A stretch of DNA of 64,000 nucleotides from an uncultured Granulosicoccaceae bacterium (GTDB lineage Bacteria; Pseudomonadota; Gammaproteobacteria; Granulosicoccales; Granulosicoccaceae): contig CALGLE010000039.1 of the NCBI GenBank assembly GCA_937930305.1, forward strand, positions 1 to 64,000. The letters run 5' to 3'. Below the pieces are notes generated by a model. It did no database searches. It worked only from the letters and a program-made list of their open reading frames with translations, and had not been told where the DNA came from. The translations under genes and the position numbers were made by a program. Positions 53,524-63,853 of this stretch are shown in pieces (position 1 is the first letter of the stretch; every line of letters begins with the position of its first letter).

Positions 53524-54530
53524 ACCTTACCCTTACGCCTGGCCAGAAAAGCCTGATGTGATTCCGCAGTACCATCGTGAAAACTGCCCGTCCATTGATC
53601 CCAGGGTATTTCAAGCCCGCCGTAGTTACACGTAAAGTATCGATGATGCAACTGATGGTGGAACGTGCCCAGCGGTAACACTAACTTGCCTCGCACTAGT
53701 ATGCCTTGATAACCCGTGTGGGTTGTGGCGGCAGACAAAGTGAAGTACATCAAATGGAACGCAATTAACAACGGTGTTGACGGAATAATGAAGTGCACCA
53801 GCACGGTACTTAAATAAATAAGGTGCTCCACCGGATGCATCGACAGCCCTGACCAAGGGCCCACGTTGGTATTTCTATGATGCAGTGCATGGACTCGTTT
53901 ATACAATTCTGATGTGTGTATTAACCGATGTATTAAAAAGAAATGTGTGGTTTCCCACATCGGCAAAAGGAAAATCAGTAACACCAGCCAAGGCCACTGT
54001 TCAGGCATGCTTAAGGCAGGCGCATAGCCATTGGCCAAGGCCCATAACATCAAAGTTTCATACGCAGTCCAGATCGTCACCCCACTGGCCAGCGTCCAGA
54101 ACATGTTGTCGCGTACTTGTGAACCAAACGTAAACACTTTACTCGACACGGCAAATGGACGCGTATCGTAACGTCGCTCATCGCCCTGTTTACGTGCGAT
54201 GTAGAAGAACCAGTGAAGGCCCCCTGCCACAAAACACATTAGAAACAAGTTGCGTAAAAACAGTTGGAAAATCCAACCTGGCTCTATGTTAACGGTATCG
54301 GCAAGCGTGGGCTGAAATACCGTAGTGACGATTAATGCGAGAACCAATATGATCAGTCGCTCAGATAACGGAAACCATCCGCTCACCATCCATTTAAGGA
54401 TGGCAGCGATTTTTGGCGGCCATCGAAAGTATGGCGACACACCCACGGGCAATGACGGGGTGTAATGCCAAACTGTTCTGGCTTTGTTGGTCTTGTTTGG
54501 TGACGCAGCAGATTCTTTTGATCGACTCAT
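53520..54530 (-). CDS. Membrane fatty-acid hydroxylase / sterol desaturase family protein
   Basis: A 336-residue membrane protein with about five helices. It has the di-iron His boxes of the family: HRLIH (HxxxH), HALHHRN (HxxHH) and FHHQLHHRYF (HxxHH) near the C-terminus. Family members hydroxylate or desaturate lipids, carotenoids or alkyl glycerols with oxygen. The ATG at 54530 has AGGA five bases upstream; the frame extends to 54581 without support. No electron-transfer partner or lipid gene lies near. The family is secure, the substrate unknown. Confidence 0.9.
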   Translation of the reverse strand: MSRSKESAASPNKTNKARTVWHYTPSLPVGVSPYFRWPPKIAAILKWMVSGWFPLSERLIILVLALIVTTVFQPTLADTVNIEPGWIFQLFLRNLFLMCFVAGGLHWFFYIARKQGDERRYDTRPFAVSSKVFTFGSQVRDNMFWTLASGVTIWTAYETLMLWALANGYAPALSMPEQWPWLVLLIFLLPMWETTHFFLIHRLIHTSELYKRVHALHHRNTNVGPWSGLSMHPVEHLIYLSTVLVHFIIPSTPLLIAFHLMYFTLSAATTHTGYQGILVRGKLVLPLGTFHHQLHHRYFTCNYGGLEIPWDQWTGSFHDGTAESHQAFLARRKGKV

Positions 54531-54609
54531 GATTGTCCTGATGTTCGACTTCCGGTTGCCGAGCTGCCGGTTCGACAGCACTCGCAGCGCCGTGCCACAC
54601 CGCCAGGCG

Positions 54610-55029
54610 TTATTGGCGTCGCGCTAGGTGCGCTGATTCCAGCTGGGGCAAATTCTCCGTGATCAGTTTAACGCACAATTCGTGAGCCGCTTCCGCTAAT
54701 CGGCCACCTTCCTGGGCAAGTTTTTGATTGTCAGATTCAGCTAGATTTTGTAGCGCAATACTGCGAGTGTCTCTATCTCGGCTGGTTAGTTCCAGACTTA
54801 CATCAGCCACCTTATCAATCCATGTCACCAAATCATGGAACGCGTGTCGAGATGCTGCGTCTTTCAGCGCGTTAAGATGATCACCGCAAGAAGTATCATA
54901 ATAATGCGTACCACCACCAAATGCAGTTTCTATTTCGAATTCGTTGAGCACAGCCACATCGATTTCTAATGTTGTTAGTTCACTGTGCGGCTTAGCCACC
55001 AGATCATTGAGAATATCCACGTAATCCAT
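54610..55029 (-). CDS. Hypothetical protein
   Basis: A 139-residue soluble acidic protein with mixed helices. The segment LNEFEIETAFGGGTHYYDTSCGDHLNALKDA (read in pieces) recalls the N-terminal region of DUF4375/DMP19-type proteins, which have a conserved Gly-rich turn followed by a helix, but I cannot confirm this. The rest is helical, with no signal or membrane helix. It lies 79 bases before the hydroxylase-like gene on the same strand and just after the Tad operon terminator, so it is not in that operon. Confidence 0.65.
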   Translation of the reverse strand: MDYVDILNDLVAKPHSELTTLEIDVAVLNEFEIETAFGGGTHYYDTSCGDHLNALKDAASRHAFHDLVTWIDKVADVSLELTSRDRDTRSIALQNLAESDNQKLAQEGGRLAEAAHELCVKLITENLPQLESAHLARRQ

Positions 55030-55066
55030 TGAATTCTAGTCCCTTCGAATGCAATACAACTCTAGC

Positions 55067-55092
55067 AAAAAAACTCGCGGGAGTTTTTTTTT
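55067..55092 (-). terminator. Terminator of the Tad operon
   Basis: AAAAAAACTC (55067-55076) pairs with GAGTTTTTTT (55081-55090) around a 4-base loop, with T-runs on both strands. It lies about 95 bases after the last Tad gene on the minus strand. Nothing else is seen in 55093-55187. Confidence 0.85.
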
Positions 55093-55187
55093 GGGCAAAT
55101 TAAACCAGCAAACTACCCAGACCTGGTTACGCATCCACCAAGATTTGACCACACTTTTACAATGAATATTTTCACTCACAAGCCACG

Positions 55188-56521
55188 TTAACATTGCGAT
55201 AAAACATCACTGGCAGACGCTGTGGTTGTCTGATTATCAGGAGAATTAACAACCGTATTGTCTAACGGCACCGAGCATTGTGCCGCGGTGTCGACCGGAC
55301 TGATGGATTCTATGACCAAATTACTGGGTAATCCGTGTTCACCGGTACACTCGGCATTTTCAGATTGTGACTGTTCTTCCTGTCCCTGTTGATCCATCAG
55401 ACCTGCCGTAGGATGTTGAGCCTCACCCAATTCGAGTTCAGCAATTGAAGGGCGACTAGGCGCGGGATCTTCCACGTTGACGTGATTCGCTATTGCTCGA
55501 CTTTGCATACGAACCGTGGCCACTGCACGCAGTGGAATCTGACCCTGTAGGTAGAACGATGCATTACTCGGATCCGCCAAGACCATGAGTTCTTTTAGTA
55601 CAAAATCCACCCCTGGCAAACTCATATCGAACCAAGGAAATTTCAATTCGTAGCCATGGGTGACCTCAATTTTCAATAGGTTTGCATCTTGTATTGTCAC
55701 CCCTGATGTGGCACCAACGGATGTTGAGCGGTGCTGCAAATGAGCATTGGGTAAAACCGTTTCGCCAGTTTCAAGGTCACGCACACCAAAATCGTCAAAA
55801 GCGGCTGCAGTTGGATTAATTATTCTTAGTTGTGTTCGAAGTGGGTTATTCACCGCTGCAACGGCTCTACCCACTGCACTTCTAACCCCATCACTACTTC
55901 CATCACCACTGAAAATTGGCCCCAGTCGATACGCCAGCTCTTTTTTCATCTCCTGATTGCTAGCCTGAGTTACCGCACCAGATCTGGCCGCTTCAAACGT
56001 TGCGTAATCTAGAATATTTCTCGCGTGATAAACCAATCCCATTTGGATAATCCCCATACCCAAAAAAATCAGGATCGGTGCAACGATAATAAACTCAACC
56101 ATCGAAGCACCCTTCTGATTCTGAGTCAAGAACCCTCGCGTGTTACTTTTTTTCTTGGGATTGAGAAGAAGTGATCCAAATTCAATACGAGAACCGACCT
56201 CAATATTCAGATTGCCAATACCACCTTCACAAAGCTCAAGAACACTAAAAGCGCGGTTATCGATACACATTGAAAACGGTTTAAGGGATTTAAGTGATAG
56301 CACACGATCCTGTTTATCAAGAAAGACAACATCAAGCGTTCGTTTTAATCCTATGCCGTGCACCGCAGAACAGCCCCTCAGCAAAACGCCGTGTTGCAAA
56401 TTGAAGTGTTTCCGAAAAAATACACCTTGCATCCGTGTGAACGCGTTTTGACATAGATAGATTCGCGTTAGACCACGAGGGCGTTCGTCAGATCGCGAAA
56501 TAAATACCGTTGTCTCAGCGG

Positions 56522-56525
<4 letters not shown>
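55188..56525 (-). CDS. DUF192-like domain fused to TadE-type pilus protein
   Basis: A 445-residue protein of two parts. Residues about 17-120 look like a DUF192 domain: RMQGVFFRKHF, GVLLRGCSAVHGIGLKRTLDVVFLDK (in pieces) and SVLELCEGGI match that family's order. From about 137 there is a TadE-type sequence QKGASMVEFIIVAPILIFLGMG, with the Glu after the Gly-Ala-Ser start, as in pseudopilins cut by a prepilin peptidase. A large exported C-terminal region (about 260 residues) follows, with Cys residues near the end. The start overlaps the stop of the lipoprotein gene by four bases. The fusion puts a stretch before the cleavage site, far longer than a normal prepilin leader. Confidence 0.8.
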
Positions 56526-57178
<653 letters not shown>

Positions 57179-57225
57179 ATCACTCTCCTTGTGAATTGTG
57201 AGTTATTAAAGATCGTTTAATCCGT

Positions 57226-58134
57226 TTACCCAGGCCATGTGTAGGCCCAAGTCATCGGTGCCCAACTGATGATGTCCTGTTGCAGCATTTTGCTCAGCAC
57301 TAAGAACCCCAGCACAATAAAAGTCGTTGGGAAAATAAATAAGACTAACGGCGCGAGTAGCCGAACCGGTGCTTCCATCGCCCTCTTTTCAGCGGTTGCG
57401 AATCGTGCACTGCGCAGTTGAGTCGCTTGAGATCGCATGACTGGGCCTAAGCTTGCACCACTTCGCTCGGCTTGAATCATTCCTGATAAAACGGAACTAA
57501 GCGATTTATTACCCGCTCGATCAGACAATTCTCTTAGCGCATCCGCTCGTGGCTTACCGGCCCTGATGTCTCGCAGAACACGATTAAATTCATGGCGTAA
57601 AGGTGAATCTGGGGCCTTTTGAACGGCTTGAGTTAATGCACCCGTTAAATTCGATCCGGATTCAATCGCCAGAGTGACCACATCCAGATAAAAAGGCAGG
57701 TCCCGATCCATTTTACGTTTACGAGCAACGATGACTCGCTTAATCCAAAGGTCCGGATAAAGATAACCCCAAACAGCAGTGACTAAAATCAAAACGTATA
57801 ACGAACTTTCGAACACTCGAAGACAACATATCGTCAGGCTAGCGATGATCGTTGCGGACACAAGCTTCGACGCAATAAATTGACCGGATGTCAGCGTGAA
57901 TTCTTGCCCTGCTTCATTCAATCGAAGACTGACTACGTCGTGCTGACCTGTTGAATAGACTCTAGATCCGTAATGATCAAACAATTGAATGAGCGGCCAG
58001 ACAATCTGAAAACCCAACGCAGGTTTGTCCCGCCATACTCGATTCTCTGTAGGTACGCGGTCTATCACCATGGCGAATTGCCAAACAAATAGCATGATAG
58101 ACAAACCTAGACAAAAACTAATCAGGTAAATCAT
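57226..58134 (-). CDS. tadC: Tad pilus inner-membrane protein TadC
   Basis: A 302-residue type II secretion F-domain protein with helices near the N-terminus (1-22), in the middle and at the end. The F domain is marked by DLPFYLDVVTLAIESGSNLTGAL and RAGKPRADALRELSDR (in pieces). ATG 58134 overlaps the tadB stop (TAATG), so it is coupled; a longer frame from 58215 lies inside tadB. TadB and TadC form the platform that the TadA ATPase drives to assemble Flp pilin. Confidence 0.93.
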   Translation of the reverse strand: MIYLISFCLGLSIMLFVWQFAMVIDRVPTENRVWRDKPALGFQIVWPLIQLFDHYGSRVYSTGQHDVVSLRLNEAGQEFTLTSGQFIASKLVSATIIASLTICCLRVFESSLYVLILVTAVWGYLYPDLWIKRVIVARKRKMDRDLPFYLDVVTLAIESGSNLTGALTQAVQKAPDSPLRHEFNRVLRDIRAGKPRADALRELSDRAGNKSLSSVLSGMIQAERSGASLGPVMRSQATQLRSARFATAEKRAMEAPVRLLAPLVLFIFPTTFIVLGFLVLSKMLQQDIISWAPMTWAYTWPG

Positions 58135-58982
58135 TAAATATCTACCTGAACTATTTTCCGAATGAACCAACCACCCAATATTTGCAGCGTTATGATGATG
58201 GTTAAAAATATCCATCCAAGTAAGGATGTAAACAACGGCATTATGGCTTTTCGTTCAACGACCACCAACGCCAACACGATGAATGTAGGTAAGGCCGTGA
58301 CTACATAACCTTGCATTACACCTTGTGCAGTGAGCGACTGTATACGTTCCTCCATAGATATTTTCGAGCGCAAAGTTTCTGCCAATCGATTCAACACTTC
58401 AGCTAAATTTCCGCCCACATCTTGAGCAATTAAAATGGCTGAAACCACGATATCCATGTCCTCTGATTTAACGCGATCACCTAAATTTTCTAAGGAATCA
58501 TCTAGTCGTGTCCCCAAGCGTTGTTCCCGCAGCACCAATGAAAATTCCTGTGCTATAGGCCCCTCACGTTCCGAAACTAAGGCGTCCAGCGCCATGTTAA
58601 ATGTAGCGCCTGCTCTCAAGGCTCCAGACAGTTGTTGAAGCACATCGGGTAATGCGTTAACAATCATTTTCCGACGATGGATTTCCATAATGGAAAAAGC
58701 AATTCTTGGGAACACCAGAATGATCAAGACAGCCCCTACCGAAAAAAACCAGGATGAAAAAATCCACCACAATCCGATTGGCGCAACAAACAATACAAGG
58801 GAATAGAAATAAAACATCGTGGATGCGTTAAAGAACAAAAATTGACTACTGAAAAATCGCTCGAATAATTCAGTCATGGAAGTTCTAAATCGGAAAACGA
58901 CTTTTTTTCCAACTCCAATAAGCAACGCCCCCAGAAACGAAATGCTAAAAAACAACAGAGCCCCAATTATTTCCAAGCTCAT
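58134..58982 (-). CDS. tadB: Tad pilus inner-membrane protein TadB
   Basis: A 282-residue membrane protein with an N-terminal helix (3-24), two helices near 50-90, the F domain (VLQQLSGALRAGATFNMALDAL, EFSLVLREQRLG and IAQDVGGNLAEVLNRLAETLR, in pieces) and two terminal helices. It pairs with TadC as the pilus assembly platform. Its ATG overlaps the tadA stop by four bases. Confidence 0.94.
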   Translation of the reverse strand: MSLEIIGALLFFSISFLGALLIGVGKKVVFRFRTSMTELFERFFSSQFLFFNASTMFYFYSLVLFVAPIGLWWIFSSWFFSVGAVLIILVFPRIAFSIMEIHRRKMIVNALPDVLQQLSGALRAGATFNMALDALVSEREGPIAQEFSLVLREQRLGTRLDDSLENLGDRVKSEDMDIVVSAILIAQDVGGNLAEVLNRLAETLRSKISMEERIQSLTAQGVMQGYVVTALPTFIVLALVVVERKAIMPLFTSLLGWIFLTIIITLQILGGWFIRKIVQVDI

Positions 58983-60682
58983 GCAGCACCTTCATTGATG
59001 CGTCGATTAAACCCATGGATGGACAGCTGTACGCCTTGTTCACGTAGGAACTCATAAAATGTTGGAATAAATCCGCTTGCCTCAAATTGCCCAAGTGTTG
59101 TGCCATCGACATCTATTCCACTGGGTTTGAATTTGTAGATATCTTGAAGTTGGATAGTGCCACTCTCAACACCCACAACCTCAGAAATTTGTGTGACCTT
59201 GCGATGCCCGCAGGGCAGGCGATTTTGTTGAATAATGATATCCACCGCTGACGCTAATTGCTCTCGAATAGCCATGATAGGAATTTCTATTCCCCCCATC
59301 AATACCAAAACTTCTAAACGAGAAACAACGTCTCTGGGAGAATTGGCGTGCACCGTCGTTAAAGATCCATTGTGCCCAGTATTCATCGCTTGCAACATAT
59401 CAATGGCTTCCCCACCTCGACACTCACCCACAACAATGCGATCTGGTCGCATTCTTAGAGCATTGCGCATGAGATCTCTTATCGTGATCTCTCCCGTACC
59501 TTCACTGTTCGACGGTCTCGACTCCAACGACACAAGATTGGGTTGATCAAGCTTTAATTCAGCCGCATCTTCAATAGTAACGATACGTTGATCGTGAGGA
59601 ATGAAGGCGGAAAGTAAATTCAGTAGCGTTGTTTTACCCGATCCAGTACCACCGGCAACCACGATATTTCGTCGCTGTTCAACACACACTTGCAGAAAGT
59701 CCACCATGTCCTGAGTTAACGATTCGCCGTGCACCAATTTGGAAAAGTCTAGTCGGTGTTTTGGAAATTTTCGAATCGTCAAAGACGGACCTTTCAGCGC
59801 CAGTGGTGGTATCACCGCATTGACACGCGATCCATCTTTCAAGCGCGCATCAACAACGGGGCTACTCTCGTCAATTCTTCGACCCAAGGGCGTGATGATG
59901 CGTTCTATCACCGAATAAACCGTTTTATCACTGCTGAATTGAATCGTGGACTGTTCAAGTCGTCCGTTTTTCTCCACGAATATTTCTCTGTGATTGTTGA
60001 CCATCACCTCTGAAATGGCATCATCAGCCAGAAAAGCTTCCAGTGGTCCCAAACCTACCGACTCGTTCAACACTTGTTCGTGCAGTGCATCAGCGTTTAA
60101 ATCTTCCGGCAGTTCATTTAGCAGCCTTTGTATAATTTCTGAAATTAAGCTGGCCGATTCTTGTCGAAGTTGCTCATCCGACATTCGACTCACATCTTTA
60201 CGTCGTAAATCCATCGCGTCCAGTAAACGTTCGTGCACCACCCGCCCCCAGTACGCAAATGATTCAGAATAATGGCTTTCCGACGCAGTGTAGACACCAT
60301 CTTGTTTGTTCATTACTTCAAAACCAGTGAACCTATTTTCCATCGGCTCTTTCACGAGGCGTGTTTGTTCTGAATTTAGCGGGGTTGCCGGCACAACTTT
60401 CTGTAGTCCAATTCTGACATCCCCCAAAACCACTTCATCCAATGTGTCCAGTGGCCCATATTCAACGACTCGTTGACGATTCACATAAGATCCTGCTGAA
60501 CTCCCAAGATCACGAATGTGTACACCATCACTGTGTTGCGAGAACTCTGCGTGATGCTTCGCGATGGATCGACTGTCAATAGGTAAGTCGTTATTCCTTG
60601 CTCGCCCAACCACGCAACTACTACCAGCGACATGAAAAACACGTCGCCTAGAATTATTCGGCTGAAAAACGATATCAAACAT
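58979..60682 (-). CDS. tadA: Tad pilus ATPase TadA with N-terminal FHA domain
   Basis: The C-terminal about 400 residues form the CpaF/TadA secretion ATPase: Walker A GGTGSGKTTLL, the Asp box TIEDAAELKL, Walker B RIVVGECRGGEA and the His box MNTGHNGSLTTVHANS. The ATPase drives pilus assembly. The first about 95 residues form an FHA domain with GRARNNDLPI, SRSIAKHHAEF and SSAGSYVNRQ, the phosphothreonine-binding landmarks. A linker with SYSESFAYWG lies between. The fusion suggests control by protein phosphorylation. No TadZ/CpaE is in the window; FHA might replace a localiser, but the upstream part of the operon is cut off. Confidence 0.93.
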   Translation of the reverse strand: MFDIVFQPNNSRRRVFHVAGSSCVVGRARNNDLPIDSRSIAKHHAEFSQHSDGVHIRDLGSSAGSYVNRQRVVEYGPLDTLDEVVLGDVRIGLQKVVPATPLNSEQTRLVKEPMENRFTGFEVMNKQDGVYTASESHYSESFAYWGRVVHERLLDAMDLRRKDVSRMSDEQLRQESASLISEIIQRLLNELPEDLNADALHEQVLNESVGLGPLEAFLADDAISEVMVNNHREIFVEKNGRLEQSTIQFSSDKTVYSVIERIITPLGRRIDESSPVVDARLKDGSRVNAVIPPLALKGPSLTIRKFPKHRLDFSKLVHGESLTQDMVDFLQVCVEQRRNIVVAGGTGSGKTTLLNLLSAFIPHDQRIVTIEDAAELKLDQPNLVSLESRPSNSEGTGEITIRDLMRNALRMRPDRIVVGECRGGEAIDMLQAMNTGHNGSLTTVHANSPRDVVSRLEVLVLMGGIEIPIMAIREQLASAVDIIIQQNRLPCGHRKVTQISEVVGVESGTIQLQDIYKFKPSGIDVDGTTLGQFEASGFIPTFYEFLREQGVQLSIHGFNRRINEGAA

Positions 60683-60705
60683 CTCACCCTCCTTGATTGA
60701 ATGCC

Positions 60706-62055
60706 TCAGTTCGACACATCATGTCGCTGTCTTGCTTGCACAGCTTGACGCTCTGCGGAATTAAACAGCTCTGTTTCTCGTTCATTGAGTGCAATCGATG
60801 TTGGTTCAATCACTTCAGGTGTGATGAATATCACCAACTCGCTGACATTATTTCGAACGTTATCGGAACGGAACAAGCGCCCAAGAACGGGTAGCCGACC
60901 AATGCCTGGCAACTTATTTAAGTCGTTGCTGGCTTCAGAGCTTAACAATCCACTTATAACGATTGTTTGGCCGGACCGAACATTAACTTCGGTATTGGCA
61001 CGTCTTGTTAGTAAACCGGGAGCTCCCTGCACGGTAACCGCTGGATCAAGTTGGCTGATTTCTGTTTTGATGTTTGCCCGAACATTCCCACCAGAGTCAA
61101 TCCGCGGTTGTACTTCCAAACGAATTCCATATTCTTTAAAGTCCACAATGGATTCACCGTTGCTTCCTACTGTAGGGTATGGAACCTCCCCTCCAGCGAG
61201 AAAAGACGCAACACCACCATTGGTGCCACTTAGCACCGGTTCAGCGAGAATCCGGGCATCCCCTTCAACCGCCATTGCATTAATTCGTGACGTTAAGTTA
61301 GACGCAATCCCAAAATAAGTTGAAATCGGATCGACGCCGAGTGGCAACCCATCAAATCCGTCAAACGTAGGGCGATGCAAATTATTGGAAATGGCATCAC
61401 CGGCGGCACTAAATGTGGGCCCGGTAACCGAATCGGCCCAATCGATCCCCAATCGCGTAAGTGCGCTCTTACGAAACTCAATCATCCGTACGCGCATGCG
61501 AACCATTTTTTCCATCCGAAATCGAGTTTCCGGATCCTTCTCTGAAACGCGAATGTTATAGTCAGTTTGGCGTCCATTCGATAACCAGATTCGCAGCGAA
61601 CTACTCCCTGCGGATTCTGCAATTACCAGTAATTCACTTGAGTCCAGCACTTCCGTACGCAGCACCGCCCCCTGACCGATAGCAATTCGTTCTATTTTTT
61701 CTTCTGTGAGTACCCGAACTTCCCCCACAAACATATCTAGGTTTTGTCTTGTGACTCGAGATTGGGGTTCAACAATATTGCTCGGCGATAAAATCGCCCG
61801 TTGGCGTTGGGAGGAATCTATATTTCTATTCAGCTTGGCTGAAGAGACCAATATCTCTTGCCCAGCTGATGAGCCAGCAACTTTGTTCTCTGGTGTAATG
61901 GATTCGCGCCATAAAACCACTGGATGATCGGGCACTTCAACAAACTCTATTTCACCCGTAGCACCGGCTCCAAAGCTGGGTTTAGCCAATATCAAACCCA
62001 ATAGAAACACAACGAATACATACATTAATTGCAACGCCAATGTGGATACTCTCAT
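60706..62055 (-). CDS. cpaC: Tad pilus secretin (CpaC/RcpA)
   Basis: A 449-residue outer-membrane secretin that forms the pore for the pilus. There is a signal peptide (hydrophobic about 8-25, FGAGATG cleavage region), an N-terminal BON-like region with the RVLTEEKIERIAIGQGAVLRTEV stretch, and a C-terminal secretin domain: GEVPYPTVGSNGESIVDFKEYGIRLEV (in pieces), VRSGQTIVISGLLSSEA, LPGIGRLPVLGRLFRSD and ELVIFITPEVI. It overlaps cpaB by four bases and precedes tadA by 23. Confidence 0.94.
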   Translation of the reverse strand: MRVSTLALQLMYVFVVFLLGLILAKPSFGAGATGEIEFVEVPDHPVVLWRESITPENKVAGSSAGQEILVSSAKLNRNIDSSQRQRAILSPSNIVEPQSRVTRQNLDMFVGEVRVLTEEKIERIAIGQGAVLRTEVLDSSELLVIAESAGSSSLRIWLSNGRQTDYNIRVSEKDPETRFRMEKMVRMRVRMIEFRKSALTRLGIDWADSVTGPTFSAAGDAISNNLHRPTFDGFDGLPLGVDPISTYFGIASNLTSRINAMAVEGDARILAEPVLSGTNGGVASFLAGGEVPYPTVGSNGESIVDFKEYGIRLEVQPRIDSGGNVRANIKTEISQLDPAVTVQGAPGLLTRRANTEVNVRSGQTIVISGLLSSEASNDLNKLPGIGRLPVLGRLFRSDNVRNNVSELVIFITPEVIEPTSIALNERETELFNSAERQAVQARQRHDVSN

Positions 62056-62912
62056 CGTCGTCCCCCGATGATAATTTCAATTTTTGGCTCAGACGCTTTC
62101 ACCACACTTGGGCGATTTCGCCGTGGTTTTGGCTTCGGCGTAACCGGCTCACCCAACAATGAAGCCAATGTAATTTCTTTATCAGAAATGTCCCCAGTAT
62201 CTTCTGGGTTTCTTAACACAGCGGTTAGAGACCCGATTTGCTGAGCTAAGGTGATTCTCTTTGCGTCGATGGGAGTCACTTGCACGGTGATCGTCGTGAA
62301 TGCGCGCTGACCACGATAGCTCGCCTTATCGACCATCGTTTGAATACCAGTCGCTATGACCGCTAAGTTCTCTATGAGCGGCCGAATTTTCTGTTTGTCG
62401 CCAGCACCATGGGTAAACAGCAGGTCTATTTTGTCTTTCGGCTGAAGAAACCCAGAGACACTGTTTATCTCGTCCACATGAACCGTTAAGGCTCGCATGC
62501 CATCAGGGACTTTTCCGGAAAAGGTCGGTGTCAGCCCGCCTTCCAAATGGGCCCATAATAACGGGGTGCCAGCGTCAATATCAAAATCCAAACGCTGTCC
62601 ACTCGCCGCATTAAAACTCTCTGCCGTGACGCTGTGGGTATCCACATACTGGGCGGGAATGCTCCTCACTGACATGACAGATTCTGAAACGGTATCGCCT
62701 CGGCTGAGATTTCGAGATGGCACCACGACATCAACCATTGGCTCTGTTTTTTCTAACTGTCTGCGATAGCCTTCTACCTCACTAGTTATGTAGTCATTAG
62801 CGAAGTAAACACCCGATGCCCCCAGACCAATCGATGCAATGAGTAATAATATTTTTCCCCATGGGCCTTTCCTGCGCTCTACATCGCGCACGGCTGTCTG
62901 CATTCCTTGCAT
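62052..62912 (-). CDS. cpaB: Tad pilus assembly protein CpaB/RcpC
   Basis: A 286-residue protein with one N-terminal helix (about 22-42) and a periplasmic part. The SAF-like domain is seen in VVVPSRNLSRGDTVSESVMS and SGQRLDFDIDAGTPLLWAHLEGG (in pieces); RALTVHVDEINSVSGFLQPKDKIDLLFT is the CpaB core. It is a periplasmic partner of the secretin, and may bind peptidoglycan. The C-terminus is basic. It lies 31 bases after the pilin gene. Confidence 0.93.
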   Translation of the reverse strand: MQGMQTAVRDVERRKGPWGKILLLIASIGLGASGVYFANDYITSEVEGYRRQLEKTEPMVDVVVPSRNLSRGDTVSESVMSVRSIPAQYVDTHSVTAESFNAASGQRLDFDIDAGTPLLWAHLEGGLTPTFSGKVPDGMRALTVHVDEINSVSGFLQPKDKIDLLFTHGAGDKQKIRPLIENLAVIATGIQTMVDKASYRGQRAFTTITVQVTPIDAKRITLAQQIGSLTAVLRNPEDTGDISDKEITLASLLGEPVTPKPKPRRNRPSVVKASEPKIEIIIGGRR

Positions 62913-62943
62913 TCTAAGAACTCCTGATTGTCTAAATTCGCCA

Positions 62944-63165
62944 TTAAGGCATCGATAAAAGTACGGTTGAATGCGCTTGAAATTCGTTCAGCGCTTGAAT
63001 CAAAATATCAAGTGCAGATTGTCCCAATCCGGGTATCGGAACGATTAGGGCGACGATTACAACACCGGTCGTCACCAGATATTCAGTCATAACAGAACCG
63101 GTAGAGTAGTAATCGATAGATAAAGTATTTCGCTTAGCATCAATCTTAGAGTTACTGAATTTCAT
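62944..63165 (-). CDS. Flp-type pilin candidate
   Basis: A 73-residue protein with a type IVb prepilin-like cleavage site: Gly23 is followed by SVMTEY, so the mature protein would begin at Ser24 with Glu at +5 and Tyr at +6, as in Flp pilins. A hydrophobic stretch follows (TEYLVTTGVVIVALIVP), then about 30 polar residues. It sits at the place of flp, before cpaB. The sequence is diverged from the usual AIEYGLIAA wording, so it could be a minor pilin. The start overlaps the stop of the 233-residue gene by 14 bases. Confidence 0.72.
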   Translation of the reverse strand: MKFSNSKIDAKRNTLSIDYYSTGSVMTEYLVTTGVVIVALIVPIPGLGQSALDILIQALNEFQAHSTVLLSMP

Positions 63166-63853
63166 TCACCACCTCACTAACAAATACTAAGGTTTTCCCA
63201 TAAGCACTTTCAACCAAAGCCACATCCAATTTGCGCTTTGAGCGTTCAAACCGTTGAGCGACCGAACTTCCATGAACGTATTCATCTTGAAGTGACCAAC
63301 CCTGATCTACTGCGTATTTTTTATATTGATCTGCCACCGATTTTGGCCGACCAGAAAATATTTGAGTTTGTGTACGCGCCGATGTGGGGTTTTCTGAATG
63401 AGTGCTGGATACCAAGACACCTCCATGAGGCATCGGCATAAAGTTCTGCTTCGCTATTCGGCCAGGTTGTTCGTTAGGTTGCAACATCATTTGTGAAATC
63501 AAACCCTCACTCCCACGGCCTGTTGCATCCGATTTAACCTGGACTACCCACTGGTCACGCAACGTGAGCCGGCTAATCATCTGCCATCCTCGCACATCCG
63601 ATTCCATGAAACCAGGTAGTTCCGAATCGGACTTCCAAGCGTCTCGATAGTATTCCAGCACCTCATCCACCGAGAGCTGGCTCTTAAATTGTTTGATGAA
63701 AAGCTTGTAGCCGTTATGAACACTGCCTTGTGTGACCCACCAAAGTTCTGTGCGCTGGGGTATTGGAAAGCGCTCCCAATCATTGGTTGCACCACATACA
63801 GAAGTAAGCAATAACCAGCTGAGAAAAAACCAACGGATCGACTTAACATTCAT
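63152..63853 (-). CDS. Hypothetical exported protein of the Tad locus
   Basis: From ATG 63853 the 233-residue protein has a signal peptide (SIRWFFLSWLLLTSVCGA), and the segment LLTSVCGA could also be a lipobox. The mature part has two similar halves: each starts with a Tyr-rich helix after a Ser/Asp-rich stretch (FIKQFKSQLSVDEVLEYYRDAW and RPKSVADQYKKYAVDQGW, in pieces) and has beta-rich ends. An earlier frame start at 63880 lies in the upstream gene. I recognise no family; similar proteins of this size occur in Tad loci. It precedes the pilin gene. Confidence 0.7.
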   Translation of the reverse strand: MNVKSIRWFFLSWLLLTSVCGATNDWERFPIPQRTELWWVTQGSVHNGYKLFIKQFKSQLSVDEVLEYYRDAWKSDSELPGFMESDVRGWQMISRLTLRDQWVVQVKSDATGRGSEGLISQMMLQPNEQPGRIAKQNFMPMPHGGVLVSSTHSENPTSARTQTQIFSGRPKSVADQYKKYAVDQGWSLQDEYVHGSSVAQRFERSKRKLDVALVESAYGKTLVFVSEVVNEIQ

